NCBI GenBank assembly: GCA_045627805.1
Contig: JAZQOJ010000201.1
Location: 1-64,000, forward strand
Reading direction: 5' to 3'
Source: UBA1756 sp045627805
GTDB lineage: Bacteria > Bacteroidota > Bacteroidia > Bacteroidales > WCHB1-69
DNA: 64,000 nt
This document shows, piece by piece, positions 7,541 to 15,000 of the stretch. Under the pieces are notes generated by a model, which saw only the letters and a program-made list of their open reading frames with translations, searched no databases and was not told where the DNA came from. The stretch's first letter is position 1. Each line of letters starts with the position of its first letter. The position numbers were made by a program, and so were the translations under genes.

Positions 7541-8494
7541 ATGAAAGTAGTTGATTTATTTTGTGGATGCGGAGGTTTGAGCCTTGGTTTCGAAAAAGCG
7601 GGAATGGAAGTTGTTGCTGCTTTTGACAATTGGGCAGATGCGTTAACTGTATATCGCAACAATTTCAACCATCCCGCCATTAAGATGGACTTGATGGATG
7701 TGGATTCTTCAGTAGAAAACATTCTTCCATACGGGCCTGATATGATTATCGGAGGACCTCCTTGCCAAGACTTTTCACCTGCAGGAAAAAGAAACGAAGA
7801 TAATGGGAGAGGAGATTTGACAGTCGCCTATGCGAAAATAATAGCCAAGATTCGTCCGAAATGGTTCGTTATGGAGAATGTTGAAAGAATCTTAAAGACC
7901 CAAAAATTGCAGTGTGCTCTTGAAGTTTTCCGCGCTGCTGGGTACGGGCTAACCTATACTGTCCTTAATGCTGCGTTGTGTGGTGTGCCGCAAAGAAGGA
8001 AGCGCTTTGTAATGATTGGCAAAATTGGAGAAAAGGATGATTTCATAAAAGATACTCTCCTCAAAAATCTTTCCGAACACGAGATGTCAGTTGCTGAATA
8101 TTTCGGTGATAAGCTTGAAATCAAATATTATTATCGGCATCCCCGTAGTTACGTTCGCAGAGGAATTTTCAGCACAGATGAACCCAGCGCAACAATACGA
8201 GGTGTCAATCGCCCTATGCCAAAAGGATATACACTTCACCCCGGCGATCCCGTGACTTCGCTTGAAGGAATTAGGGCTTTGACATTTAAAGAAAGAAGTA
8301 TGATTCAGACTTTCCCAGAGAATTTTTGCTTTGAAGGCACAAAGACCGACATAGAGCAAATGATAGGAAATGCCGTCCCAGTCAATTTGGGGTATTATAT
8401 TGCGGATGCTATTTTCCGCTATTCAGGAGAAAGCCGCACAGAATACCGAGCTCACTTCCCTCAATGTCAGCAATTGAATATCTTTGGAAACTGA
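7541..8494 (+). CDS. DNA (cytosine-5) methyltransferase of the R-M pair
   Basis: The product is 317 residues with all core C5-methyltransferase motifs in order: motif I DLFCGCGGLSLGFEKAG (residues 4-20), motif IV GGPPCQDFSPAGKR with the catalytic Cys near residue 75, motif VI ENVERI, motif VIII GVPQRRKRFVMIG, and motif X GNAVPVNLGYYIADAI near the C-terminus. It protects host DNA against the adjacent HindVP-like nuclease by methylating cytosine in the same site. Its ATG directly follows the nuclease TAA, so the two are translationally coupled. A terminator follows at 8518. The variable target-recognition region (about 185-260) is short, as in small single-specificity enzymes. Confidence 0.95.
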   Translation: MKVVDLFCGCGGLSLGFEKAGMEVVAAFDNWADALTVYRNNFNHPAIKMDLMDVDSSVENILPYGPDMIIGGPPCQDFSPAGKRNEDNGRGDLTVAYAKIIAKIRPKWFVMENVERILKTQKLQCALEVFRAAGYGLTYTVLNAALCGVPQRRKRFVMIGKIGEKDDFIKDTLLKNLSEHEMSVAEYFGDKLEIKYYYRHPRSYVRRGIFSTDEPSATIRGVNRPMPKGYTLHPGDPVTSLEGIRALTFKERSMIQTFPENFCFEGTKTDIEQMIGNAVPVNLGYYIADAIFRYSGESRTEYRAHFPQCQQLNIFGN

Positions 8495-8496
8495 TT

Positions 8497-8927
8497 TTAA
8501 TATACGAGCATTAGCATCGGCTCGGAGAGATCCGGGCCGTTTTTTTGTGTGGGGGGGAAATACCACCAGATTGCCACATCAATGGATAAGGGGGTTCTTT
8601 CGAGTGCGTTAAAGATGGCTTTCACCTGATTGTCATTGTACCGAATCAAATTGCCGTTGGCATCTTTTTGATAGGTTTTCTCTAAGAACGGGACTGCCTC
8701 TGGGTTGTTCATCGGAAGTTTCTCTGGATGAAACAGAAAATAGGTGAGTTCAGAGTTCAATTCCTTCATATCCGCTATTTTTTGGATGGCCATCAACTGA
8801 CGCTTTTTCTCTTGCACTTGCGCTGCGGTGTCCTCCATCAGCCAAACTTGCTTGGGCAGCTTGATGCCTTTGAGCCCTTCACAATCGCATATTGTGAATT
8901 GGTCGCCCCTGAATTTTATCCCCCGAT
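8497..8927 (-). pseudogene. Remnant of an unrecognised gene, truncated at both ends
   Basis: Minus-strand frame open from 8928, just after an in-frame TAG, to a stop at 8497. The first ATG is at 8838, but protein-like sequence begins upstream of it (FRGDQFTICDCEGLKGIKLP), so the true N-terminus is missing. The middle is plausible coding sequence with a Lys/Gln-rich helix and NGNLIRYNDNQVKAIFNALER. After YFPP near 8555 the frame runs into the plus-strand terminator repeat at 8518-8551, so the C-terminus is also lost or replaced. I recognise no family. It lies between the R-M pair and the DUF4258-like gene, consistent with insertion and deletion in this accessory stretch. A short intact gene starting at 8838 is the alternative. 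Confidence 0.45.
8518..8551 (+). terminator. Terminator after the methyltransferase; right flanking repeat
   Basis: This is the same hairpin as at 6296-6330 with one base changed in the loop side (GAGAGATC for GAGAGATT), then seven T and GTGTGGG. Together the two copies bracket the R-M operon as direct repeats. Confidence 0.9.
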
Positions 8928-8972
8928 TCTACCCGGTTATGAAAAAAATTTTTTGAAACAACTACAAATAGA

Positions 8973-9084
8973 GTTATCCCGGTTATTTTACAACCTATCC
9001 CAATAGAAAAAGAAGGGGAAAACACGACTGTATTTTTGCTCCATCATTTTTTTGAATCATTAACCATAAAAGAAAGGAGCAATT
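8973..9084 (+). promoter_or_regulatory. Promoter and leader of the DUF4258-like gene, copy of the viperin leader
   Basis: It contains GTTATCCC, TATCCCAA, AGAAAAAGAAGGGG, the -7 element TATTTTTG (9031-9038), GCTCCATCATTTTTTTGAA and the ribosome site AAAGAAAGGAGCA directly before ATG 9085. Order and spacing match 2446-2558 upstream of viperin. Confidence 0.8.
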
Positions 9085-9510
9085 ATGAATTACATTATTG
9101 AATTTCAATCAAATAAAAATGGAAACGGAGCGATGTTTGAGGAAGCATACAGCAATCCGAGCATTGAGTCAAGGCCCCTGCACCAAAGAAAAAATGTCAA
9201 AATCTCTGATTTGAAGAGATACACCGGACTGTATTTGAAGACGAAACACTTCCGCAAGCGCCAACAAGAAAGGCACATCCCCAACGATGCCTTGGCAAAA
9301 ATACTTTCAGAAATTAAAGTCTCGTATGCGGACGAAGTGCGTTTGATTGTTCCCCGAAATTTGATGAAGAAATGTAAGATTACCCACCTCGGCACCAATC
9401 TCATCTTGGTAATGAATTCCCATAAATTAATAACCATATTCGCTATTCCGAATCTGACTGATTATTTCTATAATTGCAAACGTGATTGCAAGCATTATCT
9501 ACTCAATTAG
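9085..9510 (+). CDS. Small DUF4258-like protein sharing the viperin leader
   Basis: The product is 141 residues, basic, and without a signal peptide. The centre has KTKHFRKRQQERHIPNDALAKIL (about 52-74), close to the H-x3-R-x2-ER-x-I pattern of DUF4258 and related small toxin-like domains. A beta-rich end follows (VRLIVPRN, THLGTNLILVMNSHKLITIF), as in that fold. DUF4258 proteins often occur in toxin or defence settings, but activity has not been shown for most. No antitoxin partner is adjacent. The leader duplicates that of the viperin gene 6.5 kb upstream, suggesting co-regulation. The C-terminus contains two Cys (CKRDCKH). Family assignment is tentative. Confidence 0.6.
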   Translation: MNYIIEFQSNKNGNGAMFEEAYSNPSIESRPLHQRKNVKISDLKRYTGLYLKTKHFRKRQQERHIPNDALAKILSEIKVSYADEVRLIVPRNLMKKCKITHLGTNLILVMNSHKLITIFAIPNLTDYFYNCKRDCKHYLLN

Positions 9511-9557
9511 GTTGCGACAGCAGTCTTACCGTTTTCCAATCTATTGAAACCAAACAA

Positions 9558-9588
9558 AAAAAGCGGCCAACAATGTCAGCCGCTTTTT
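9558..9588. terminator. Bidirectional terminator between convergent genes
   Basis: The stem AAAAAGCGGC/GCCGCTTTTT with an 11-nt loop lies between the genes ending at 9510 (+) and 9610 (-). The A- and T-tracts allow termination from both sides. Confidence 0.85.
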
Positions 9589-9609
9589 CATTATTTAGGG
9601 AAAAGGAGA

Positions 9610-10260
9610 TTACCTCTTCACGATTTTCTGAACGTTCACATTCCCGTTGTTGAAGATGACGGAAACAAAATAAACGCCCGCTTCGAAATCGCTCACGCTG
9701 ATGCTGGTTTCGTTGGTTGAGCGAACCAACTGACCGCAGCTGTTGTAAATGTTGATGGTGCGGAAATTCTCCACGTTCACCGTGATGTTGTCGGTGGCGG
9801 GATTCGGGAAAACGGAATAGCCGATTTCGTTCTCGCTGATGCCGGTACTGCTCTGGAAATAGCCGAATTCGGTCCAGCCGCCGGTCACCGACATATCGAA
9901 TTTTGCATAACCGAACTTGTTGTTCGAGAATTTCAAGAAAGCATAGCCCGTAGTCTCGTCAAACATAACGGTTGCCATTTCCGAAGTCCAATATTGCCAC
10001 GGAGTGGTAATGCAACTCATCATTTCGGCAGCCGTGAAGTTCTTCACCGTGTACATCTGGTCGGTGCTCGGCACTGCGATCTGGCTTCCGTTTTGCGGTT
10101 CCAGCTGAACTTCGCTCGGATCGTAAGGATTGACAACAAATCTCACGGTTCCGTCAACAACAAACTGATTGCCTTGCAATTGAACAGGGACCATCGTGTA
10201 CTGTGCGAATGCGAAAACGCTCACCAGGCAGAGCGCAAAAACTGATAAAATTTTCTTCAT
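9610..10260 (-). CDS. Secreted protein with T9SS type A sorting tail
   Basis: The product is 216 residues. An N-terminal signal peptide (MKKILSVFALCLVSVFAFA) is followed by a short beta-rich domain and a C-terminal sorting domain of about 75 residues. The tail shows the type A pattern: YSVFPNPATDNITV, INIYNSCGQLV, and a final GVYFVSVIF with a basic end (KIVKR). Such tails direct export through the type IX secretion system and are cleaved on arrival at the cell surface. The cargo part (FVVNPYDPSEVQLEPQNG, TGYAFLKFSNN) is not recognised. A promoter with TATTTTTG on the minus strand lies at 10300-10307, 40 bases upstream. It appears monocistronic. Confidence 0.85.
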   Translation of the reverse strand: MKKILSVFALCLVSVFAFAQYTMVPVQLQGNQFVVDGTVRFVVNPYDPSEVQLEPQNGSQIAVPSTDQMYTVKNFTAAEMMSCITTPWQYWTSEMATVMFDETTGYAFLKFSNNKFGYAKFDMSVTGGWTEFGYFQSSTGISENEIGYSVFPNPATDNITVNVENFRTINIYNSCGQLVRSTNETSISVSDFEAGVYFVSVIFNNGNVNVQKIVKR

Positions 10261-10299
10261 AATTTTTGGTTTAAGTGAATAATTCTAAAAATTCGGCTG

Positions 10300-10307
10300 C
10301 AAAAATA
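10300..10307 (-). promoter_or_regulatory. TAnnTTTG promoter of the T9SS cargo gene
   Basis: TATTTTTG on the minus strand, 40 bases before the ATG at 10260. Confidence 0.7.
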
Positions 10308-10339
10308 CGATATTTTCCGAAAAGCAGCAATTTGTTGCA

Positions 10340-11839
10340 TCACTGTTTTTCAACCAAACAATTATAAAGTTCAGGAGAATCCTGTGATAAGTCAAACATA
10401 CTGATGCACAATGAGTTGTCAGTTTCGTCATCTGTCAGTTCCACCACTTTCTCAGTTTTGCCTTGGTCTGAAAAATGGTCCGTAAGTGTCTTTTGTCCGA
10501 TGAAAACTCCCGCGCCGCACAGATAACCAATCAGGGCGACCCACGAAATGCGCTTCAAATACCAGATGAAATCGATCTTGTCGAGTCCCATAATGGCGAC
10601 ACCCGCAGCAGAGCCAATAATCAGGATGCTACCGCCAGTGCCGGCGCAGTAGGCCAGCATTTCCCAAAAATAATGGTCGGTGGGGAAATGGTACATTCCC
10701 ATAGAGCCGGCCACCAAAGGAACATTGTCGATAACAGACGACAAAACGCCGATGATGACGTTGATGACATAGTATTTGCTGGGTTCGGCAAGGTTGATTC
10801 CGTCCAGCCCATTGGCCAGCAATGCGAGATGTCCGACAGTCTTCAATGCGTTTACAGCCAACAAGATACCGAGGAAAAACAAGATGCTGGAAAGGTCGAT
10901 TCTGGAAAGAATGGACAGAATGGAGTATTTCACCTTGTTCTGCTTGTTTTCGGCATCATTTTGGCGGTGTATGATTTCCGACATAATCCACAAAATGCCA
11001 AGTCCGCCTAACATTCCCATATAAGGCGGAAGATGGGTGAGGGTTTTGAACACGGGCACAAAGACCAAGGCGCCCACACCGACGCAAAGGAACAAAACGC
11101 TGATGGATTTGCTGTTGACATAAGTACCTTCTTCGTGATGACGCTCTTCCGCAGGCGGTTCCACATCTCCCTTGAGCAGGAAGGAGAAAATGGCCAGCGG
11201 CACCACAAGCGACACGAAACTTGCCAGGAAGGTAGTCATAATGAGGTTGCCCGCCGTCACATCGCCGGCAATCCACAGCATAATGGTAGTCACATCGCCG
11301 ATGGGCGACCAGGCACCGCCCGCATTGGCAGCCAAAATCACCACACTGTCGAAAACGATGCGGTCGTCTCGGCGCATCAGTTTGCGGAGCAAGGCCACCA
11401 TCACGATGGAAGTTGTCAGGTTGTCGAGCACGGCCGACATAAAGAAGGTCAGGATGCCGACAATCCAGAGCAGCCGCGTTTTCTTGAGCGTGTGGATGTG
11501 GTCGGTAATCACCCGGAAACCGCCGTTGGTGTCCACAATTTCCACAATGGTCATCGCGCCCATCAGGAAGAACAGGATTTCGGCAATGTCGCCGAGCGCG
11601 TGAATCAGTTCGGAATGCACGAGCCAGTCGGTGTAAGTGCTTCCCGGGTTGCTCGCAACGTAAGCCCGGTAAGTGTCTGCGCTGACGAGCATTCCGTCGC
11701 CCCCGATGACGGCGCACACCCACAAAAGGACGCCCAAAAGGAGAGCCGTGGCCGTCTTGTTGATTTTCAATGGGTGTTCAAGCGCGATGACGGCATAGCC
11801 GACCACAAACGCCACTATCATAAATGCAAATGTAAACAT
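10340..11839 (-). CDS. nhaD: Sodium/proton antiporter NhaD
   Basis: The product is 499 residues with about twelve hydrophobic segments, matching the NhaD family of the ion transporter superfamily. It exchanges cytoplasmic Na+ (or Li+) for external protons at the inner membrane. Family-like segments include the acidic FLMGAMTIVEIVDTNGGFRVI, the intramembrane DNLTTSIVMVALLRK, NAGGAWSPIGDVTTIMLWIAG, and the later SSVIDNVPLVAGSMGM and GTGGSILIIGSAAGVAIMG. The cytoplasmic C-terminus is acidic. The upstream small membrane protein gene ends 6 bases before this ATG, so they likely share a transcript. Confidence 0.93.
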   Translation of the reverse strand: MFTFAFMIVAFVVGYAVIALEHPLKINKTATALLLGVLLWVCAVIGGDGMLVSADTYRAYVASNPGSTYTDWLVHSELIHALGDIAEILFFLMGAMTIVEIVDTNGGFRVITDHIHTLKKTRLLWIVGILTFFMSAVLDNLTTSIVMVALLRKLMRRDDRIVFDSVVILAANAGGAWSPIGDVTTIMLWIAGDVTAGNLIMTTFLASFVSLVVPLAIFSFLLKGDVEPPAEERHHEEGTYVNSKSISVLFLCVGVGALVFVPVFKTLTHLPPYMGMLGGLGILWIMSEIIHRQNDAENKQNKVKYSILSILSRIDLSSILFFLGILLAVNALKTVGHLALLANGLDGINLAEPSKYYVINVIIGVLSSVIDNVPLVAGSMGMYHFPTDHYFWEMLAYCAGTGGSILIIGSAAGVAIMGLDKIDFIWYLKRISWVALIGYLCGAGVFIGQKTLTDHFSDQGKTEKVVELTDDETDNSLCISMFDLSQDSPELYNCLVEKQ

Positions 11840-11845
11840 ACCTTT

Positions 11846-12292
11846 TTATTTGAGGTGCAACAAAATTTCTTTCTGTTCAGGAGTGATTTTCAGCAACGGA
11901 AGCGTTTTCCCTTCCATCACGTATGAATATTCATAAAATTGGGCGTAAGCCACATCAGTCCCTTTCTGATAGTAGAGAGACACTATCGCACCACCGTTTT
12001 CCTGAACCTGAAAACCGGGAGACGGAGTGTCGCCCTGCAAGAAAGACATAATTGCGTCTTGTTCGTCTCTTGAAACGGTAATATTCAATTCACGGAAAAC
12101 ACCGTGAGCCCCTTCAATTTTGTATCCGTGAATATAAAATGGCAACATACAAACACTGCACAACATAATGCCTAATCCAAGGGCCAACCATCCTGAGCCC
12201 AAAGGCAGAAATACGATTCCAACGGCAAAAACTGCCAAAATGACGACGAGGTCGCTTCCAAGGAACGCCTTATGTATATTTTTGTTTTTCAT
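11846..12292 (-). CDS. Small inner-membrane protein of unknown function
   Basis: From ATG 12292 the product is 148 residues (MKNKNIHK start). An in-frame extension to 12394 exists but is AT-rich and unlike protein. Two adjacent transmembrane helices (about 15-60: DLVVILAVFAVGIVFLPL and a second Gly/Leu-rich segment) are followed by a soluble domain with VFRELNITVSRDEQDAIMSFL, YYQKGTDVAYAQFYEYSYV and a C-terminal ITPEQKEILLHLK. I recognise no family. It is 6 bases upstream of nhaD and likely co-transcribed, which could indicate an accessory to the antiporter. Confidence 0.7.
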   Translation of the reverse strand: MKNKNIHKAFLGSDLVVILAVFAVGIVFLPLGSGWLALGLGIMLCSVCMLPFYIHGYKIEGAHGVFRELNITVSRDEQDAIMSFLQGDTPSPGFQVQENGGAIVSLYYQKGTDVAYAQFYEYSYVMEGKTLPLLKITPEQKEILLHLK

Positions 12293-12464
12293 AACTAAGC
12301 TATAAAATTTATGGTTAATTGATTGAAATTTGATTGATTTTTCATAAACAATTGATATACAACATTGTAAATGAAAAATGTTTCCCCGTTGCAAATAGGG
12401 AAACGAACACAGTCCTACTGAAAAAGTCGGACGGTGTCGGCAAATGAAATAAGTTGTTTACAGA

Positions 12465-12869
12465 CTAAATCCTTAGTTTCCGGATGGCGAACAAATATCG
12501 GCCTTTGGAGAGCATTCCTGAATCCACAAGAACATCTTCCATAAAGAAAGGCCGCGAATGTTCATCAATGATCTTTCCGTTTTTTACGTTTTTGATGAGC
12601 TTTGACGAAGACTTTTTTACCGAATGGCAGCGTCCATTATGCTGTTTGCCTGCAATGGTGGTAGAGCAGCTCTCTTCTCCAATGGTGACGGAAATCTGAG
12701 CCGAAGAAAGCAGCAAATCCTTGCTGGGCAAGCAGTCGGCAGAAACATCCTCTTCACTGTGTTGCGATATTTCGGTAGCACACTCGCTTGCATTTTTCCC
12801 CGCGGACTGCCCTTTTGCAGGGCAAGCCAACAGGATAAAAAGCGAAAGTATGTACAATAAAATCTTCAC
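12465..12869 (-). CDS. Hypothetical secreted protein, possible lipoprotein
   Basis: The product is 134 residues. The N-terminus MKILLYILSLFILLACPAKG has a plausible lipobox (LLAC) with Cys at residue 16; signal peptidase I cleavage after AKGQSAG is the alternative. The mature part has four further Cys, a Ser/Lys-rich stretch (VKKSSSKLIKNVKNG) and no recognised domain. A minus-strand TATTTTTG (12893-12900) lies 24 bases upstream of the ATG. It is monocistronic, and its C-terminal half is basic. Confidence 0.6.
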   Translation of the reverse strand: MKILLYILSLFILLACPAKGQSAGKNASECATEISQHSEEDVSADCLPSKDLLLSSAQISVTIGEESCSTTIAGKQHNGRCHSVKKSSSKLIKNVKNGKIIDEHSRPFFMEDVLVDSGMLSKGRYLFAIRKLRI

Positions 12870-12892
12870 AGTCCATCAATGATTTGTGATTG

Positions 12893-12900
12893 CAAAAATA
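12893..12900 (-). promoter_or_regulatory. TAnnTTTG promoter of the 12465-12869 gene
   Basis: TATTTTTG on the minus strand, 24 bases before the start codon. Confidence 0.65.
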
Positions 12901-12914
12901 CGATATTTTCCGTA

Positions 12915-13008
12915 ATGCCAGCCATTCATTCGTTAAGAAGCCACGCTTCTTTTCTTCCGCCTCCCTCTCACTTCTCAAGTCTCAAGTCCTAAGTCTCAAA
13001 TCTGTCAT
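12915..13008. repeat. Interspersed intergenic repeat, copy A
   Basis: It contains CATTCGTTAAGAAGC, then GCTTCTTTTCTTCC, then a run of AAGTCTCAAGTCCTAAGTCTC. Related copies are at 31291-31415 (inverted) and 44065-44182. The core AAGAAGC-n3-GCTTCTT is an inverted repeat; this copy reads AAGAAGCCACGCTTCTT. Confidence 0.75.
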
Positions 13009-13068
13009 AATCACAACACTAACCTGCGAAAGTTGAGTTATTTAATTCAAATTTATAGTATCTTTGCA

Positions 13069-13250
13069 CAATTTATTACTATGATTTTGTGAATTTCCTC
13101 TCAATGAAAAGAATCCATTCAGCGGGACCATCGATGTGATGCCGACGGTGGCTGAACCCGGACCGGTCACGTGGAATATTGCGGATGTGAACGGGGAAAC
13201 GTCGTCGGTGAAAATGGTCAGCAATGGCAACGGGGCAAAAAACAGTCTTT
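13069..13250 (+). pseudogene. Possible fragment of a T9SS sorting tail
   Basis: One plus-strand frame translates to KNPFSGTIDVMPTVAEPG, VTWNIADVNGETSSVKMV and SNGNGAKNSLSV. This reads like the first two thirds of a T9SS C-terminal domain (PNPF start, I.D..G.. strand), without signal peptide, cargo or C-terminal end. A TATCTTTG (13059-13066) lies just in front but no suitable start codon is in frame. It is probably a leftover of a deleted gene. The rest of 12870-13308 holds repeat copy A and a terminator, and no intact gene. Confidence 0.35.
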
Positions 13251-13270
13251 CCGTTTGTTTTATAAAAAAA

Positions 13271-13294
13271 ACACTCACAATTCCTTGTAAGTGT
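13271..13294 (-). terminator. Terminator of tRNA-Val
   Basis: A 10-bp stem with one mismatch (ACACTCACAA/TTGTAAGTGT), loop TTCC. On the minus strand it is followed by a run of T directly downstream of the tRNA. Confidence 0.75.
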
Positions 13295-13308
13295 CTGATT
13301 TTTAATGG

Positions 13309-13383
13309 TGATCTGTACTGGATTTGAACCAGTGACCTCTTGCCTGTCAAGCAAGCGCTCTAAACCAACTGAGCTAACAGATC
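13309..13383 (-). tRNA. tRNA-Val (anticodon GAC)
   Basis: Complete cloverleaf on the minus strand: acceptor GATCTGT/ACAGATC with discriminator A, D-arm GCTC/GAGC, anticodon stem CTTGC/GCAAG with loop TTGACAG (anticodon GAC, reading GUC and GUU), and T-arm ACTGG/CCAGT with loop TTCAAAT. No CCA is encoded. A minus-strand TATTTTTG lies at 13401-13408. Confidence 0.95.
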
Positions 13384-13480
13384 ATTGATTTTTGAGACTG
13401 CAAAAATACAACTTTTTTTGAAACTGACAACAAATAATTTGCTTTTCAAAATCTTTCGCCAACATTTGCCCAAAATCCCG

Positions 13481-13488
13481 TATCTTTG
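13481..13488 (+). promoter_or_regulatory. TAnnTTTG promoter of the threonine-synthase-like gene
   Basis: TATCTTTG. Its position rules out translation starting at the TTG within it and supports the GTG at 13552. Confidence 0.7.
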
Positions 13489-13551
13489 CATCACTGTTTC
13501 AGCAGTAAAAGCTTTTACATTTTTTTTGATATTAACCAATTTTCTGAAATC

Positions 13552-14769
13552 GTGAAATATTCTCTTATCTGTAAAAAATGTGGTCACAAAATCAATTCGT
13601 TTAAAGAATGGTTTGAAAACGACCAAGTCTGCCCCGCCTGCGGAAGTAATTATGTGGAAGCACATTACGATGCAGACTACCGCCACATTAAAGATTTATT
13701 GAAAGGAAATCCTGAAAATTTTTGGCATTATTTCGACTTCCTTCCCCTGGAAAATGAGGCCAACGAAATCTCTTGCCACGAAGGCGCCATCCCGATTGAG
13801 GAATGGGATTATTTGGAAAAATTCGCCAAAGAAAATTACGGCATCGACTGCAAAGTGATGGTTTACCGCAACGATTTGAACGGCGGAACCAATACTTTCA
13901 AGGACGTTGCCGCCGCAATGGCCGCCTCCATTTTGAAGGAAAACGGCATCAAAGAATACTGCGTCGCGTCAACAGGCAACACGGCAACCGCTTTCAGCAA
14001 ATACCTGGCCCTCGGCGGCGTGAAGCTCTCCGTTTTCGTGCCCAATTGCGTGTGCGAAGACACGGTGAACGAAATCCGCTCCTACAACCAGAACCTCGTG
14101 ATTTCAACCGGCGATTACGGCGCTGCGAAAAAGGAAGCTGCTGATTATCACAAAAACAACCACGTCCTCATCTCAGGCGGCAATATCGACCCGATCCGCG
14201 TGGAAGCCAAGAAAACGATGGTTTTCGAATTCCTGCGCCAAATGGGCAAGATGCCCGACGTGTATGTGCAAGCCGTGAGCGGAGGTACCGGCCCCATCGC
14301 CGTTGACAAGGGCGTGCGCGAAATAGAAAACACTTTCCCTGATGTGAAATTGCCGCAACTCGTTTTGGTTCAGCAAGATACTTGCGACCCAATGGTGCAG
14401 GCGTGGGAAAATGCCGAAAAAGCCGGCTTCCCCGACGGCTACGAAAAGAACTTCCCGTCAATCCCTAACCCGCAAACAATGGTGAGCATCCTTTCCACCG
14501 GAACGCCCGGTATGTTCCCGATCGTGGCACCCATCGTGCGCAAAAGCGGCGGCGGATTTGTGCGCGTGAAGGAAGCCGAACTCGTTGATTTTGCGAAAAT
14601 CGCATACAAAGAGCGCAATGTGCTGCTCGGTCCCGCCGCCGCCGTGTGCCTCGCCGGCTTCTACCAAGCACTCGCTGAAGGCAAAATCAAAAACGGGCAA
14701 ACCGTACTCGTCAATACGGGAGAGGGAGCCGACCGTGCTCAATTCTTCGCTGAAAAAATAAAAGAATAG
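13552..14769 (+). CDS. Threonine synthase-like PLP enzyme with zinc ribbon
   Basis: From GTG 13552 the product is 405 residues (MKYSLICKKCGHKI); more upstream starts fall inside the promoter. An N-terminal zinc ribbon (CKKCG near 7-11, CPACG near 31-35) precedes a fold-type II PLP domain. NGGTNTFKDVAAAM holds the PLP lysine, STGNTATAFSKYLA binds the cofactor phosphate region, and AVSGGTGPIAVDKG is a glycine loop. This is the archaeal-type arrangement of threonine synthase, which converts O-phosphohomoserine to threonine. Related enzymes with the same build, such as cysteate synthase, cannot be excluded. It is monocistronic, with tRNA-Glu following. Confidence 0.8.
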   Translation: MKYSLICKKCGHKINSFKEWFENDQVCPACGSNYVEAHYDADYRHIKDLLKGNPENFWHYFDFLPLENEANEISCHEGAIPIEEWDYLEKFAKENYGIDCKVMVYRNDLNGGTNTFKDVAAAMAASILKENGIKEYCVASTGNTATAFSKYLALGGVKLSVFVPNCVCEDTVNEIRSYNQNLVISTGDYGAAKKEAADYHKNNHVLISGGNIDPIRVEAKKTMVFEFLRQMGKMPDVYVQAVSGGTGPIAVDKGVREIENTFPDVKLPQLVLVQQDTCDPMVQAWENAEKAGFPDGYEKNFPSIPNPQTMVSILSTGTPGMFPIVAPIVRKSGGGFVRVKEAELVDFAKIAYKERNVLLGPAAAVCLAGFYQALAEGKIKNGQTVLVNTGEGADRAQFFAEKIKE

Positions 14770-14818
14770 ACTTTTAAGAAAATTATTATTTCGGCGCGCA
14801 TAATTTCAAAAATTGTTG

Positions 14819-14826
14819 TATCTTTG
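14819..14826 (+). promoter_or_regulatory. TAnnTTTG promoter of tRNA-Glu
   Basis: TATCTTTG, 12 bases before the mature tRNA 5' end. Confidence 0.75.
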
Positions 14827-14838
14827 CCGCCGATTTAA

Positions 14839-14912
14839 GCCGCATTCGTCTAGTGGTCCAGGACGTCAGATTCTCAGTCTGAATATCGCGGGTTCGACTC
14901 CCGCATGCGGTA
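14839..14912 (+). tRNA. tRNA-Glu (anticodon CTC)
   Basis: Acceptor GCCGCAT/ATGCGGT (one G-T pair), discriminator A, anticodon stem TCAGA/TCTGA with loop TTCTCAG giving CTC, and T-arm GCGGG/CCCGC with loop TTCGACT. No CCA is encoded. Confidence 0.95.
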
Positions 14913-14914
14913 CC

Positions 14915-14949
14915 AAAACGAAGTTTATTAGCGTAAACTTCGTTTTTCT
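14915..14949 (+). terminator. Terminator of tRNA-Glu
   Basis: A 13-bp perfect stem from 14915-14927 and 14934-14946 (AAAACGAAGTTTA and its complement), 6-nt loop, then T-rich sequence. Confidence 0.85.
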
Positions 14950-15000
14950 TTTATAGTCTATCAACCGCTTCCCGAATAAACCTTACAAACGCATAAACCA

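Noticed and set aside
11033..11926. Long plus-strand open frame opposite nhaD
   Set aside because: It is antisense to a clear NhaD gene, is rich in His, Gln and Arg, and has no family features.
13309..13383. tRNA-Asp (GTC) on the plus strand
   Set aside because: The plus-strand reading gives a wrong arm order. The minus strand folds fully with anticodon GAC and has promoter and terminator in the right places.
13486..13551. Upstream TTG start for the threonine-synthase-like gene
   Set aside because: It lies inside the TATCTTTG promoter element; the GTG at 13552 gives the natural zinc-ribbon N-terminus.
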